Origin: an uncultured Oscillospiraceae bacterium
GTDB lineage: Bacteria; Bacillota; Clostridia; Oscillospirales; Acutalibacteraceae
Length of the DNA stretch: 20,164 nucleotides
Assembly: GCA_902489595.1 (NCBI GenBank)
Contig: CABUAS010000029.1
Span: 1-20,164 of the forward strand
Direction: 5' to 3'
The translations under genes were made by a program, and so were the position numbers. Below the pieces are notes generated by a model, which was given only the letters and a program-made list of their open reading frames with translations, searched no databases and was not told the origin of the DNA. This document shows positions 12,421 to 20,164 of the stretch, piece after piece. How positions within the stretch are numbered: position 1 is the stretch's first letter; every line of letters begins with the position of its first letter.

Positions 12421-13788
12421 TTAATTTGAACATTCTGCTTTTAATTTTCCGAAAAGACGTGCAAGCGTAATAACTGCGGCAACCGAAAGTATAATTTCAG
12501 CCGCAGTCTGCGCATATGCAAGACCGTAAAGCGGAAAGAAATGATTGAGCACAAACAGTGCAGGAATTTCAAGTACAATTTTTCTCATAACGGCAAAAAC
12601 AAATGACTTTTTGCCCATTCCGCACGCCTGAAAAACGCCGACTGCGATAAAATCCATACAAAGAAAAGGCAGTGAAAGGCACATACCTCTGAGAAATTTT
12701 GAACCGTATTCAACAATAGCTGTATTTTCCATAAATACAGAAACCAAACCACCCGAGAAGATATAAAATCCGATTGTCGCCACAAGCAGGAAACCGATTG
12801 AAATTTCACTTGAAAATACAAGCGTTTTTTTCATACGCTTTACATTTTTGCTTGCATAGGAATAGCCGATAAGCGGCATAATGCCCTGCGAAAATCCGAG
12901 TGCAATCTGCATCGGAATCATATTAATTCTCTGTGCTATACCCATTGCGGCAACGGCAGAAGAGCCAAACGACGCAGTAAAATTATTAAGCACGGTCATG
13001 CCCGTAACATTCAGCAAATTCTGTATTGAGGCAGGAATGCCGACTGCAAAAACACCTGACACGATTTCCTTTTTAAAACCGAACTTTTTAGGATTAATAC
13101 AAACATATGTACTTTTTCTTTTAACAAAGAGAAGAATAAAGAAATATATGCATGCAAAACAATTTGAAATAAATGTGGCAAGTCCTGCACCTGCTGCGCC
13201 CATATCAAGAAACTGAGGCAAAACAAAAAACGGGTCAAGAATGATATTGAGTATACATCCGCTCATTGTGCCGACGCTTGCATGAAGTGACGCACCCTCG
13301 GCACGCACAAGATAAGCAAGCACAACATTCAATATTGCGGGCACTGCGCCGCAGCCGACCGTCCATTTCAGATACTGAGCGGTTGCCGCAAATGTTTCAC
13401 CGCCTGCGCCGAGAACCTTTAACAGTGGTATATGCGATACAGTATAAAGCAAAGAAAACAGTGATCCGCTGATTGCCGCACAGTAAAAGCCGAATGCAGA
13501 ACTTCTGTAAACCGTATCATAATCCTTTCTGCCGAGTGCACGGCTCATCATACTTGAACTGCCGACACCGAAAAGATTGTTTACTGCATTAAATGCAAGC
13601 AGAAGCGGTGCGGCAAGCGTTACTGCCGAGTTTTCAATCGGGTCGTTGAGCATGCCTACAAAATAAGTATCGGCAAGATTATAAATGACCATTACAAGCG
13701 AACTTAAAACTGTAGGTACTGAGAGCTTCATAACCGCTTTTCTGACCGGCATGCTTTCAAAAAGCTCTGTTTTTTCATCATTTTCCAT
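12421..13788 (-). CDS. MATE family multidrug/toxin efflux transporter
   Basis: A 455-residue integral membrane protein with about 12 hydrophobic helices in two homologous halves. It starts with PVRKAVMKLSVPTVLSSLVMVIYNLADTYFVG-type sequence, with the LADTYFVG block typical of MATE (NorM/DinF-like) exporters, and GLATFISN later in the first half. MATE proteins expel cationic drugs or metabolites in exchange for sodium or protons; the substrate cannot be told. The ATG lies about ten bases after the mutS2 stop with a weak GTGATG-type site, so translation is probably coupled to mutS2. It is the last gene of the long phoH-recO-mutS2 operon. Confidence 0.9.
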   Translation of the reverse strand: MENDEKTELFESMPVRKAVMKLSVPTVLSSLVMVIYNLADTYFVGMLNDPIENSAVTLAAPLLLAFNAVNNLFGVGSSSMMSRALGRKDYDTVYRSSAFGFYCAAISGSLFSLLYTVSHIPLLKVLGAGGETFAATAQYLKWTVGCGAVPAILNVVLAYLVRAEGASLHASVGTMSGCILNIILDPFFVLPQFLDMGAAGAGLATFISNCFACIYFFILLFVKRKSTYVCINPKKFGFKKEIVSGVFAVGIPASIQNLLNVTGMTVLNNFTASFGSSAVAAMGIAQRINMIPMQIALGFSQGIMPLIGYSYASKNVKRMKKTLVFSSEISIGFLLVATIGFYIFSGGLVSVFMENTAIVEYGSKFLRGMCLSLPFLCMDFIAVGVFQACGMGKKSFVFAVMRKIVLEIPALFVLNHFFPLYGLAYAQTAAEIILSVAAVITLARLFGKLKAECSN

Positions 13789-13797
13789 TCATCATCA

Positions 13798-16170
13798 CTA
13801 CTTTAATTTTGCTATTGTTACGCCGTTTTCGCCTTCGCCGTATACGCCGAGGCGAAATTCTTCAATATTCGAATGATTTCTGAGTTCCTGCGTTACGGCA
13901 GTACGCAGTGCGCCTGTGCCTTTTCCGTGAATAATTCTGATTTCACTGATATTATTAAGCACACATTTATCAATAAACAGGCTCAAATTCATAAGTGCCT
14001 CATCAACAGTCTGCCCTCTTAAATCAAGTTCTGTTTTAACATCGGCATCTGCTCTTGATGTAGTTCTGTAAACACTTCTGCCTGTTTTCGGAGGCTGTTT
14101 TTTCTTTTTTTCGGTAAGCATCAAGTCGCCCATTTTAACACGTGTTTTAAGCATACCTGACTGAACGATAACATTATCGTTTTTAACTTCAACAACTTCG
14201 CCCTCGCCGATTGAACGGATAATAACCGAATCGCCTTTCACAACGGGACGGGGAAGCTTATAATCATTATCCCAGTTATCTGCAAGTTCACGGGGATTGA
14301 CAATATCGTCCATTTCACCGAGTCGGTTTTTAATTTCACGCCTTGTTTTTCTTGCAACCTCTGTTGCGTTTGAGGTTTCAGCCTCTTTTTTCAGTTTTTC
14401 AAGCTGCAGCAAAAAGTCAGAGCTCTGGCGTTTGGCGGCATTGATAATTTTTTCAGCCTCGCGCTTAACTTTTTCCATTTCATTGGCTTTCAGCTGCTCT
14501 ATTTTATCCTTTTCGGACTGTGCCCTGCTTCTCATTTTATTAGCCGATTCAGTTGCTTTTTCTGCCTTTTCCTTTTCTTTTTCAAGCTCACGCCTTGTAA
14601 TTTCGAGCTGTTCGAGAACTGCCTCAAACGAGCGTGTTTCATTGCCGACAATGCCTTTTGCATTTTCAACTACAGACCTTTCCATACCGAGGTGAGCGAC
14701 GATTGCAAAAGCATTTGACCTGCCCGGAACGCCGATTAAAAGGCGGTATGTAGGGCGAAGTGTTTCAACATCAAACTCACAGCAACCGTTTGAAACGCCG
14801 TCGGTTTCAAGCGCATACGCTTTTAATTCGGCATAGTGGGTAGTAGCGGCAATTTTTGCACCTTTGCTTCTTAAATTTTCGATAATTGACACGGCGAGCG
14901 CCGCACCCTCCACAGGGTCTGTGCCTGCACCGAGTTCATCTATCAGAACGAGCGACTTTTCGTCTGCCCTTTTCATTATATCTATAATATTAACCATATG
15001 AGATGAAAATGTGGACAGGTTTTGCTGAATGCTCTGCTCGTCGCCGACATCGACAAGAATATTATTGAAAACAGACACTCTTGACCTGTCTGAAACGGGC
15101 AATAAAAGACCGCACTGCGCCATAAGCGTAAACAGCCCGATTGTTTTTATTGACACGGTTTTACCGCCTGTGTTCGGTCCTGTGATAACAAGAGTATCAA
15201 AATCTATTCCCAGAGAAATATTGGTAGGCACAACCTTTTTCGGGTCAATCAGCGGATGGCGTGCATTTTTAAGTTCAATCATTCCCTCGTCATTTAAAAC
15301 CGGCTTGGTTGCCTTCATTTTATAAGCCAGCTGTGCCTTGGCAAAAATAAGGTTTATTCTTACTGCACTGTCATAAGACGCTTTGATGCTTTCGTCAAAA
15401 TTGCCTGCATCTGCCGAAAGTTCAAATAAAATGCGCTGAATTTCATCACGCTCTTTGCCCTGAAGCATTTTGATGTCATTATTTGCCTCAACAACGGAAA
15501 CAGGCTCAATAAACACTGTAGCACCCGACGACGAAGTATCATGCACAAGACCGTGAACATCGTTTCTGTGCTCCGCTTTAACAGGCACAACATATCTGCC
15601 GTTTCTCTGAGTTACAATAGCCTCCTGCAAATATTTCTGATAATGCGAGCTGTGAATGATTGAATCAAGCTTTTCACGCACGGAATTTGACTTTGCCCTG
15701 ATTTTGCGTCTGATTTCGGCAAGCTCTTCAGAGGCAGTATCGGCAATTTCGTCTTCACTTATAATTGCAGTCAGTATTTTAGTTTCAAGATATTTATTTA
15801 CGGTAATATTTTCAAAAAAGAAATCAAGATTTGTTCTTACATTTGAGCAATGACCGTACCACTCATAAAGCGAACGGACTGCACGCAGAGTATAAGCGAT
15901 TTCGAGCAGTTCTTTGGGGTTGAGCGACGCACCTGCCGCCGCTCTTGAAACTGCATTATTGACATTGCGCAGACCCGAAAAAGACGGCGAACCGAAGCGT
16001 GCCAAAAGCGAAAAAGCATCTTCGGTCTGATTTAGCAAAAGCTCTGCTTCATCAATATCCTTTACAGGCTTTAACGACAGAGCAAGGTCTTTTGCATCAT
16101 CGCAGGTTGCCTCGTCTGCAAGCATTTTAAGAACAATATCAAGTTCAAGTGATTTAAAATGTTTGTTCAT
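13798..16170 (-). CDS. mutS2: Endonuclease MutS2
   Basis: MutS2 resembles mismatch-repair MutS but lacks the mismatch-binding domain. It limits homologous recombination, and in Gram-positive bacteria also acts in rescue of collided ribosomes. The 790 residues run as core and clamp helices, then the ABC ATPase with Walker A GPNTGGKT (331-338) and LVLIDELGAGTDPVEGAAL, a long charged coiled coil (TRRELEKEKEKAEK region), a small KOW-like linker and the C-terminal Smr nuclease domain. In Smr the motifs are LDLRG (715-719) and IIHGKGTG (746-753). A short AGGA site lies within the end of recO, 6 bases upstream. Confidence 0.96.
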   Translation of the reverse strand: MNKHFKSLELDIVLKMLADEATCDDAKDLALSLKPVKDIDEAELLLNQTEDAFSLLARFGSPSFSGLRNVNNAVSRAAAGASLNPKELLEIAYTLRAVRSLYEWYGHCSNVRTNLDFFFENITVNKYLETKILTAIISEDEIADTASEELAEIRRKIRAKSNSVREKLDSIIHSSHYQKYLQEAIVTQRNGRYVVPVKAEHRNDVHGLVHDTSSSGATVFIEPVSVVEANNDIKMLQGKERDEIQRILFELSADAGNFDESIKASYDSAVRINLIFAKAQLAYKMKATKPVLNDEGMIELKNARHPLIDPKKVVPTNISLGIDFDTLVITGPNTGGKTVSIKTIGLFTLMAQCGLLLPVSDRSRVSVFNNILVDVGDEQSIQQNLSTFSSHMVNIIDIMKRADEKSLVLIDELGAGTDPVEGAALAVSIIENLRSKGAKIAATTHYAELKAYALETDGVSNGCCEFDVETLRPTYRLLIGVPGRSNAFAIVAHLGMERSVVENAKGIVGNETRSFEAVLEQLEITRRELEKEKEKAEKATESANKMRSRAQSEKDKIEQLKANEMEKVKREAEKIINAAKRQSSDFLLQLEKLKKEAETSNATEVARKTRREIKNRLGEMDDIVNPRELADNWDNDYKLPRPVVKGDSVIIRSIGEGEVVEVKNDNVIVQSGMLKTRVKMGDLMLTEKKKKQPPKTGRSVYRTTSRADADVKTELDLRGQTVDEALMNLSLFIDKCVLNNISEIRIIHGKGTGALRTAVTQELRNHSNIEEFRLGVYGEGENGVTIAKLK

Positions 16171-16176
16171 TATGTT

Positions 16177-16914
16177 TTATCCTATTAATCCTTTATAAAA
16201 TTCAAGTGCGCTTAAGCTTCGGTTAACGCACATCATCATATATTTTTCAGTAATATCGTTTAAAAGTGACATATTATTTTCATCAAGCTTAAAGCTGAAA
16301 ATCTTATCAGGCTCTGTAAGGCAGATAAATCTTACAGCCGTAATCACATTTTTAGGCACACGCAATGCGCCCGATTTGCCGCAGTTTTCACAGTAAATTT
16401 TACCCTCAAGCGTGTCAAAATACATAAAATCCGTTTCATATGTACCGCACTTATCACATGCAAGCACGGACGGCATATATCCGCCGACACAAAGAGCACG
16501 GAGTTCAAATACAGACTTTATCTGAGCAGGGCTTTTACTGCTTTTGCAAAGCATATGCAAAGAATTCAGAAGAAGTCTTAAAAGCTCCGTTTCAGGCTGT
16601 TCTTCGGCAGACAGCTCATAGGCAAGCTGAGCAAAATACTGGGCAAGGGTAAGCCTTTCAATATCACGTCTTAAATTAAAAAAGACCTCAACGGGCACGG
16701 CGTCGCTGACAGCAAAGGCATCTTTCGTTCGATATAAAGTAAAATCACTGTAAGCAAACAATGTTGTTGCCGAGCCGAGCCTGCTTTTTGACTGTTTTGC
16801 CCTGCGCACAAAGGCTTTTATAAGTCCGTAATCAGCAGTAAGGAGAGTAACTAAACGGTCACTCTCCCCTATCGTCTGTTCCTTTATTACAAGTCCCTTT
16901 GTTGAAATCCGCAT
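16177..16914 (-). CDS. recO: DNA repair protein RecO
   Basis: RecO works with RecR and RecF to load RecA on SSB-covered single-stranded DNA and can anneal strands. The 245-residue protein has the N-terminal OB-fold (STKGLVIKEQTIGESDRLVTLLT) and a helical middle. The zinc site is C153-x2-C156 and C175-x2-C178, as in Gram-positive RecO. The ATG at 16914 lies inside the yqzL frame, so the first 56 bases of recO are read in two frames. The gene order era-yqzL-recO-mutS2 suggests a shared transcript with era. Confidence 0.96.
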   Translation of the reverse strand: MRISTKGLVIKEQTIGESDRLVTLLTADYGLIKAFVRRAKQSKSRLGSATTLFAYSDFTLYRTKDAFAVSDAVPVEVFFNLRRDIERLTLAQYFAQLAYELSAEEQPETELLRLLLNSLHMLCKSSKSPAQIKSVFELRALCVGGYMPSVLACDKCGTYETDFMYFDTLEGKIYCENCGKSGALRVPKNVITAVRFICLTEPDKIFSFKLDENNMSLLNDITEKYMMMCVNRSLSALEFYKGLIG

Positions 16915-17011
16915 AATTTTCAGCCTTCGTTTTTTTTTCGTTTTCCTTATACTTCAAATAATAGTTTATGTTACCTGTTTCGGTAAAATGAATCCAGTTT
17001 GAATCCAGCAT
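16859..17011 (-). CDS. yqzL: YqzL-like small protein
   Basis: A 50-residue ORF starting at ATG 17011 and ending at TGA 16859. The N-terminal half, MLDSNWIHFTETGNINYYL (1-19), matches what I know of the Firmicute YqzL family (Met-Leu-Asp-x-x-Trp, then a Thr-Gly-Asn-Ile block and Tyr-Leu), which lies between era and recO in B. subtilis. Function is unknown. Residues 20-32 are Lys/Glu-rich; the last 18 residues are encoded in the bases shared with recO and look unconstrained. GGTGA lies four bases before the ATG and is inside a predicted hairpin. The family match is from recall and gene order; a profile search would settle it. Confidence 0.82.
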   Translation of the reverse strand: MLDSNWIHFTETGNINYYLKYKENEKKTKAENYADFNKGTCNKGTDDRGE

Positions 17012-17012
17012 A

Positions 17013-17053
17013 AAATCACCGCCTGTATTTATCTTATCCTATGACGGTGATTT
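17013..17053 (-). promoter_or_regulatory. Hairpin masking the yqzL ribosome binding site
   Basis: AAATCACCG and CGGTGATTT form a perfect 9-bp stem with a 23-base loop. On the minus-strand RNA the downstream arm contains the GGTGA ribosome binding site of yqzL and ends just before its ATG. It lies in the 55-base era-yqzL spacer. The folded form would limit translation of yqzL and so of the coupled recO, or it might be an imperfect transcript end after era. Confidence 0.5.
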
Positions 17054-17066
17054 AATTTGTGCCATT

Positions 17067-17954
17067 TTAATCCAATCCGAAATTGTGAATCAGACCCTCA
17101 CGGTTGCGCCAGTTTTCTTTAACTTTCACCCATGTGTGCAGGTTAACTTTGACATCAAAAAACGCCTCTAAATCCTGCCTTGCAAAGGTGGAAATCTTTT
17201 TAAGCATTGCACCGTTTTTGCCGATAACCATGCCCTTGTGCGTTTCACGCTCGCAATAAATAACAGCGTCAATATCAAGGATAGGCTTGTCTTTTCGCTC
17301 ACTCATTTTTTCAATGGAAACGGCAATCCCATGCGGAACTTCCTTATCCATAAGGCGAAGAATTTTCTCTCTTATCATTTCAGCGGCAAGCACTCTTTCA
17401 GGCTGGTCGGTCAATGTATCGTCGGGAAAGAAATGCGGACTGTCAAACGCCGTTTTTTTCATCTCGTCAACAAGCTCTTCCATTCCGTCGCCCTCTATTG
17501 CGGAAACAGGTACAACAGCGGTAAAATCATAAAATGATGAAAGATAAATAATTCGATCAAGCAGTTCTTTTTTATCCTTAATCATATCAATTTTATTGAT
17601 GGCAAGAATAACAGGCATTTTTTCTTTTTTAAACTTATCTATAAGTTCAAGCTCTTTTTCGTCAAGCTCGCCCCTCGGCTCTGTTACAAAAAGAACAGTG
17701 TCCGTGCCGCCTATACTGTCGCCCACGGCGTTATTCATATATTCGCCGAGCCTGTTACGCGGTTTATGATAACCGGGTGTATCGGTAAAAACAAGCTGAA
17801 TTTCATCAACAGTCAGCACACCCATAATTCTTGTTCTTGTGGTCTGCGGTTTTGATGATACGATTGCAATTTTTGCACCGAGAACTTTATTTAAAATTGA
17901 TGATTTGCCTACATTCGGCTTACCAACGATTGCAATAAACGAAGTTTTTGTCAT
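17067..17954 (-). CDS. era: GTPase Era
   Basis: Era is an essential GTPase that binds the 3' end of 16S rRNA and checks 30S maturation. The N-terminal G domain has G1 GKPNVGKS (11-18), TTRTRIMG, G3 DTPGYHKPRNRLGEYM and G4 NKID, and the C-terminal KH domain has VIGKNGAMLKKI. The open frame begins with TTG at 17957, but ATG at 17954 has GGAGG seven bases upstream, making 295 residues. Its A is the last base of the ybeY stop codon (TGATG), so the pair is coupled. YbeY and Era share a function in 16S 3'-end processing. Confidence 0.97.
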   Translation of the reverse strand: MTKTSFIAIVGKPNVGKSSILNKVLGAKIAIVSSKPQTTRTRIMGVLTVDEIQLVFTDTPGYHKPRNRLGEYMNNAVGDSIGGTDTVLFVTEPRGELDEKELELIDKFKKEKMPVILAINKIDMIKDKKELLDRIIYLSSFYDFTAVVPVSAIEGDGMEELVDEMKKTAFDSPHFFPDDTLTDQPERVLAAEMIREKILRLMDKEVPHGIAVSIEKMSERKDKPILDIDAVIYCERETHKGMVIGKNGAMLKKISTFARQDLEAFFDVKVNLHTWVKVKENWRNREGLIHNFGLD

Positions 17955-18457
17955 CAATTTTCCTCCATATAATAACTGCTGTCTCTTTTCCAGCCAATCT
18001 GCGTTAAAACAGTTTCTTCCTTTTCTCTCATTCTGACTGCCTCAATACCGCCCTGCTCGTGGTCATATCCAAGCAGATGGAGCATAGAGTGAACTGTTAA
18101 AAAACCGATTTCCCTTTGAAGCGGGTGATTGTAAAGCTTTGCCTGCTCAACTGCCTTTTCAATGGAAATAACAATATCGCCGAGCATTTTTGCACCTGTA
18201 TCAAGGTTTACATCGTAAACGCCGTTTTCACCGAGAGGAAATGAAAGCACATCTGTTTCCCTGTCAATATTTCTGTGTTTTTTATTAAGTTCGTGTATCT
18301 GCGCATTATTTACAAAAGTTACCGAAATTTCAGCCGAGCCTTCAAAATTTTCAAGTTCAAGTACTGCATGGCAGCAGCGGCGGATTAAAAGCCTTATGCC
18401 AGTCGGAATTTTAACATCTTTCTGCTGATTGGAAATAGCCACTTTTACTTTTTCCAT
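17954..18457 (-). CDS. ybeY: Endoribonuclease YbeY (rRNA maturation factor)
   Basis: A single-domain metal-dependent RNase of the UPF0054 family that helps mature the 3' end of 16S rRNA and remove defective ribosomes. The 167 residues carry the zinc motif HSMLHLLGYDH with His123, His127 and His133, preceded by the TDVLSFPL block (68-75) and GDIVIS (93-98). The ATG lies three bases after the phoH stop and its GAGGAG site is in the phoH coding end. It is directly followed by era. Confidence 0.96.
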   Translation of the reverse strand: MEKVKVAISNQQKDVKIPTGIRLLIRRCCHAVLELENFEGSAEISVTFVNNAQIHELNKKHRNIDRETDVLSFPLGENGVYDVNLDTGAKMLGDIVISIEKAVEQAKLYNHPLQREIGFLTVHSMLHLLGYDHEQGGIEAVRMREKEETVLTQIGWKRDSSYYMEEN

Positions 18458-18460
18458 TGT

Positions 18461-19423
18461 TTATCTCTTCTCCTCATTCTCAAATTTTTCGTATGCTTTG
18501 ATAATATCCTGCACAAGTTTATGACGGACTACATCTTTCTGTGTAAACCTGCACATTGCAATATCATCAACATTTTTCAGTATCCTCATAACTTTTTTTA
18601 AGCCTGATTTTTTGCCCGACGGCAAATCAATCTGTGTAATATCTCCCGTTACAACCATTTTGGAATTAAAGCCGAGACGGGTTAAAAACATTTTCATCTG
18701 CTCAGGCGTTGTATTCTGCGCCTCGTCAAGGATAATAAAGCTGTCGTCAAGCGTTCTGCCTCGCATATAAGCAAGCGGTGCAACCTCTATTGAGCCGCGC
18801 TCCTGACATTTCTGAAAATTTTCTGCCCCGAGCATATCAAAAAGTGCATCATAAAGCGGTCTTAAATACGGGTCTACCTTGCTTTGCAGATCACCGGGAA
18901 GAAAGCCGAGGCTTTCGCCTGCCTCAACGGCAGGGCGCGTCAATATAATTTTATTGACTTCCTTTGCACGAAAAGCGGTAACCGCCTTTGCAACGGCAAG
19001 ATACGTTTTACCCGTGCCTGCAGGGCCGATGCCGAACGTGATTGTATTTTCCTCAATCGCAGTACAATACTTTTTCTGACCGAGTGTTTTCGGCTTAACG
19101 GGTCTGCCTTTTGAGGTTATACATATTGTATCGGATGACATTGATGAAAGCTTATCCTCATTGCCCTCATTAACAAGGCTGATTGCATAACGCACATTCT
19201 GGCTTGTTAAGGGTTCACCTTTTTTGATAAGCACAAGCAGACTGTTGAGCGCTCTTACTGCCAGCGAAACCTGCTCCTCGCTGCCGCAGATTTTCAAATC
19301 ACTGCCTCTGCTGATAACAGAAACGCCGAACTCATCTTCAATTAATCTAATATTTTCATCAAACGAGCCGAACAGGCTTACTGCCTGCTCAACTGCATCA
19401 AATGTAATTATCTGCTCTGCCAT
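18461..19423 (-). CDS. phoH: PhoH-family ATPase
   Basis: A PhoH/YbeZ-type P-loop ATPase of 320 residues, often next to ybeY and suspected to work with it in RNA metabolism. The N-terminal region (about 20-90) is the small RNA-binding-like domain seen in PhoH. The ATPase has Walker A GPAGTGKT (133-140), the LTRPAVEAGESLGFLPGDL block, and Walker B FIILDEAQNTTPEQMKMFLTRLG; GDITQIDLPSGKKSGL follows. The start ATG overlaps the stop codon of the upstream CBS gene by one base (TAATG). Confidence 0.95.
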   Translation of the reverse strand: MAEQIITFDAVEQAVSLFGSFDENIRLIEDEFGVSVISRGSDLKICGSEEQVSLAVRALNSLLVLIKKGEPLTSQNVRYAISLVNEGNEDKLSSMSSDTICITSKGRPVKPKTLGQKKYCTAIEENTITFGIGPAGTGKTYLAVAKAVTAFRAKEVNKIILTRPAVEAGESLGFLPGDLQSKVDPYLRPLYDALFDMLGAENFQKCQERGSIEVAPLAYMRGRTLDDSFIILDEAQNTTPEQMKMFLTRLGFNSKMVVTGDITQIDLPSGKKSGLKKVMRILKNVDDIAMCRFTQKDVVRHKLVQDIIKAYEKFENEEKR

Positions 19424-20164
19424 TAATCTATCTCTACCTTAATCTGTTCTATTCTTCGTTCTTCTACCTTAAGCACTGTAAAAGTTATATTTTCAAACGA
19501 TACTGTAAGTGCTTCATCGCCGTCAATATCTTCAGGCACATAGCCGAGCAGATTTATAACAAATCCTGCAAGGGTATCATAATCACCGTCGGGAATATCA
19601 CGCTTTAAAACCTTTTCAAACAGCTCTGTTTCTGCCGAACCGTCAAAAATAAAGGTTTTATCGTCAATTTTTTCGTATTCCTTTTCTTCCTCGTCATACT
19701 CATCCTGAATATTGCCGACAATGCTTTCAAGTATATCCTCCATAGAAACAAGACCTGCCGTGCCGCCGTATTCATCAACAACAATCGCAAGTTGAACACG
19801 CCTGTCCTTCATCTGTTTAAAAAGCTTTATGCATGAAATGGTTTCGGGCACAAAAAGCGGAGTTCTGACATAGTCTTTCAGATTTTCATCACTGCCGATT
19901 TCGGTGCCGATAAATTTAAGCAAATCCTTAACATAAACAATTCCAGTGATATTATCAAGGTCATCCTTATATACGGGAATACGTGAAAAGCCCTCTTTTA
20001 TTGCCGTATCAACAACATCCGAAACAGACGCAGTATCCTCCACAGCCTCAATATCGGTTCTGTGGGTCATTATATCCCCTGCCGTAATATCATCAAAAAG
20101 GAAAATATTATTAATCATTTCACGCTGAGAAAGTTCAAGAAGACCCGACTGCTGATCCTGTTCA
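19423..20164 (-). CDS. CorC/HlyC-type CBS-domain membrane protein (C-terminal part)
   Basis: The frame stays open to the window edge (residues EQDQQSGLLELSQRE precede the first in-frame Met), so the true start and the expected DUF21/CNNM membrane domain lie outside. The visible part has the linker MINNIFLFDDITAGDIMTHR, a pair of CBS domains (with GFSRIPVYKDDLDNITGIVYVKDLL and the IVVDEYGGTAGLVSMEDILE block) and a C-terminal CorC/HlyC transporter-associated domain (TLAGFVINLLGYVPEDIDGD). Relatives are linked to magnesium or cobalt export and were earlier called hemolysin III-like. A CBS protein of this type next to phoH-ybeY is common. The typical MTPR motif reads MTHR here. Confidence 0.93.
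   Translation of the reverse strand, partial: EQDQQSGLLELSQREMINNIFLFDDITAGDIMTHRTDIEAVEDTASVSDVVDTAIKEGFSRIPVYKDDLDNITGIVYVKDLLKFIGTEIGSDENLKDYVRTPLFVPETISCIKLFKQMKDRRVQLAIVVDEYGGTAGLVSMEDILESIVGNIQDEYDEEEKEYEKIDDKTFIFDGSAETELFEKVLKRDIPDGDYDTLAGFVINLLGYVPEDIDGDEALTVSFENITFTVLKVEERRIEQIKVEID

Noticed and set aside
14297..14695. A 132-codon plus-strand open frame inside mutS2
   Set aside because: It is the antisense image of the Lys/Glu-rich coiled coil of MutS2, giving a Ser/Phe-rich product with no recognisable motif or ribosome binding site.

Overview
The window reads as ordinary chromosomal DNA of a low-to-mid-GC Firmicute. It is most likely a gut-type clostridium of the Oscillospirales/Ruminococcaceae kind. 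The reasons are Gram-positive synteny (era-yqzL-recO, ylxM-ffh-rpsP-khpA-rimM-trmD, mraZ-rsmH-ftsL), strong GGAGG-type ribosome binding sites, an HPr with the regulatory Ser46, and GC-rich palindromic repeats in AT-rich spacers. The genus assignment is inference. Every gene except one is on the minus strand, so transcription runs from the right end to the left.

From right to left, the first block (about 20164 to 12421) is a long, tightly packed operon: a CorC-type CBS protein (cut by the window edge), phoH, ybeY, era, a small yqzL gene, recO, mutS2 and a MATE transporter. Junctions are 1-base overlaps or gaps of a few bases, apart from the era-yqzL spacer and a 56-base yqzL/recO overlap. The second block (12337 to 8371) starts at a near-consensus promoter and carries ylxM, ffh, rpsP, khpA, rimM and trmD, which serve co-translational targeting, the small ribosomal subunit and tRNA/rRNA maturation. 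It lacks the usual distal rplS, and its rimM spacers are filled with palindromic repeats. The third block (8284 to 6031) is a promoter, an HPr gene, a terminator and uvrC. The fourth (5991 to 4295) is a promoter, rsmD, coaD, an unusual 11-residue-repeat coiled-coil gene and a terminator. Then come ogt (minus) and a GPH-family sugar symporter (plus), which converge on a very strong two-way terminator. The last block (2196 to left edge) is the start of the division/cell-wall cluster: mraZ, rsmH, ftsL and the first codons of one more gene.

Five promoters could be placed with -35 and -10 boxes. One of them, upstream of mraZ, is an exact TTGACA-17-TATAAT. Several genes start at TTG or GTG rather than at the longest ORF start, decided by ribosome binding sites and family alignment (uvrC, khpA, ffh, ylxM); rimM and ogt start at internal ATGs.

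I found no defence island, prophage, CRISPR array, RNA gene or insertion sequence, and no clear new multi-gene system. The most interesting signals are a family of intergenic palindromes that keep an AGGGCA core and a CCCCTACAAT tail while their stems change in a compensated way, the hendecad coiled-coil protein next to coaD, the dual-coding yqzL/recO overlap, and hairpins that sit on or next to the ribosome binding sites of yqzL and khpA.
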